This document shows, in pieces, positions 63,956 to 64,000 of a DNA stretch of 64,000 nt (positions within the stretch are counted from its first letter, which is position 1; every line of letters starts with the position of its first letter). The translations under genes and the position numbers were made by a program. The notes beneath the pieces are model-generated. The model did no database searches. It saw only the letters and a list, made by a program, of their open reading frames with translations, and had not been told where the DNA came from. Origin of the DNA: Affinundibacterium amnicola (GTDB lineage Bacteria; Pseudomonadota; Gammaproteobacteria; Burkholderiales; Burkholderiaceae_D); the NCBI RefSeq assembly GCF_014284275.1, contig NZ_JACOFU010000001.1, forward strand, positions 248,001 through 312,000, written 5' to 3'.

Positions 63956-64000
63956 CGTGGCTATCGTTGAGATTCTAGGTAGTAGTGCAGTATCAGTCTG

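Noticed and set aside
1..64000. CRISPR arrays, prophage or integrative elements
   Set aside because: No regularly spaced direct repeats, no integrase or phage structural genes and no attachment-site repeats at the tRNAs were seen; the IS element is the only mobile DNA.

Overview
This window looks like chromosome of a betaproteobacterium of the order Burkholderiales, most like Oxalobacteraceae (an Undibacterium-like genome of moderate GC is my guess). The pointers are a complete isc operon led by iscR, paired cyanophycin synthetases with their ABC-exporter/DUF1854 partner genes, a CcoI/CcoS pair, an Hda-type DnaA regulator and a CysB-type regulator. Genus assignment is inference; no rRNA is present.

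Layout. 1-3.5 kb: end of an iron-sulfur photolyase-like gene with a small Trp-rich partner, a short-chain dehydrogenase and an S41 peptidase lipoprotein. 3.6-6.6 kb: an accessory patch with an unknown AT-rich gene, a nitrilase and two tandem toxin-antitoxin modules. 6.7-13.8 kb: housekeeping genes panB, folK, pcnB, a HAD phosphatase, hda, an AI-2E-type permease and purM. 13.9-15.2 kb: an intact IS3-family element. 15.2-17.9 kb: three exported proteins. 18-24.4 kb: moaA-mobA-moeA and rne, with rluC divergent. 26-30.4 kb: HAD phosphatase, Rieske protein, a candidate structured RNA, a split copper-type P-ATPase and ccoS (too small for usual ORF length cut-offs). 30.4-37.3 kb: mnmH, tesA, an orphan ABC ATPase, an outer-membrane protein, DUF4337, folA-thyA and a histidine kinase. 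37.6-43.1 kb: iscR-iscS-iscU-iscA-hscB-hscA-fdx with a recognisable IscR-regulated promoter. 43.2-45.4 kb: a TonB-dependent receptor behind a textbook TPP riboswitch. 45.5-48.2 kb: two identical tRNA-Asn genes and uvrB with an SOS box. 48.2-56.2 kb: the cyanophycin locus. 56.3-64 kb: GNAT, chemoreceptor, fumarylacetoacetase-family enzyme, cysB, a methyltransferase/SCP2/ferredoxin cluster and a CapA-type protein with an unknown exported partner.

The most interesting points are: a TonB receptor of siderophore-receptor type that is controlled by thiamine pyrophosphate and so probably imports thiamine or a precursor; a rod-like RNA candidate with a terminator near 27.4 kb; a cyanophycin locus in which the second synthetase has lost the P-loop of its Mur-ligase half and the linked exporter carries an extra N-terminal domain and a zinc ribbon; a CcoI copper pump split into two coupled ORFs without cbb3 oxidase genes beside it; and a hairpin element near 7.6 kb whose 17-bp arms pair perfectly only as RNA on the plus strand. 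I ran no database search, so all family names rest on motif recognition.
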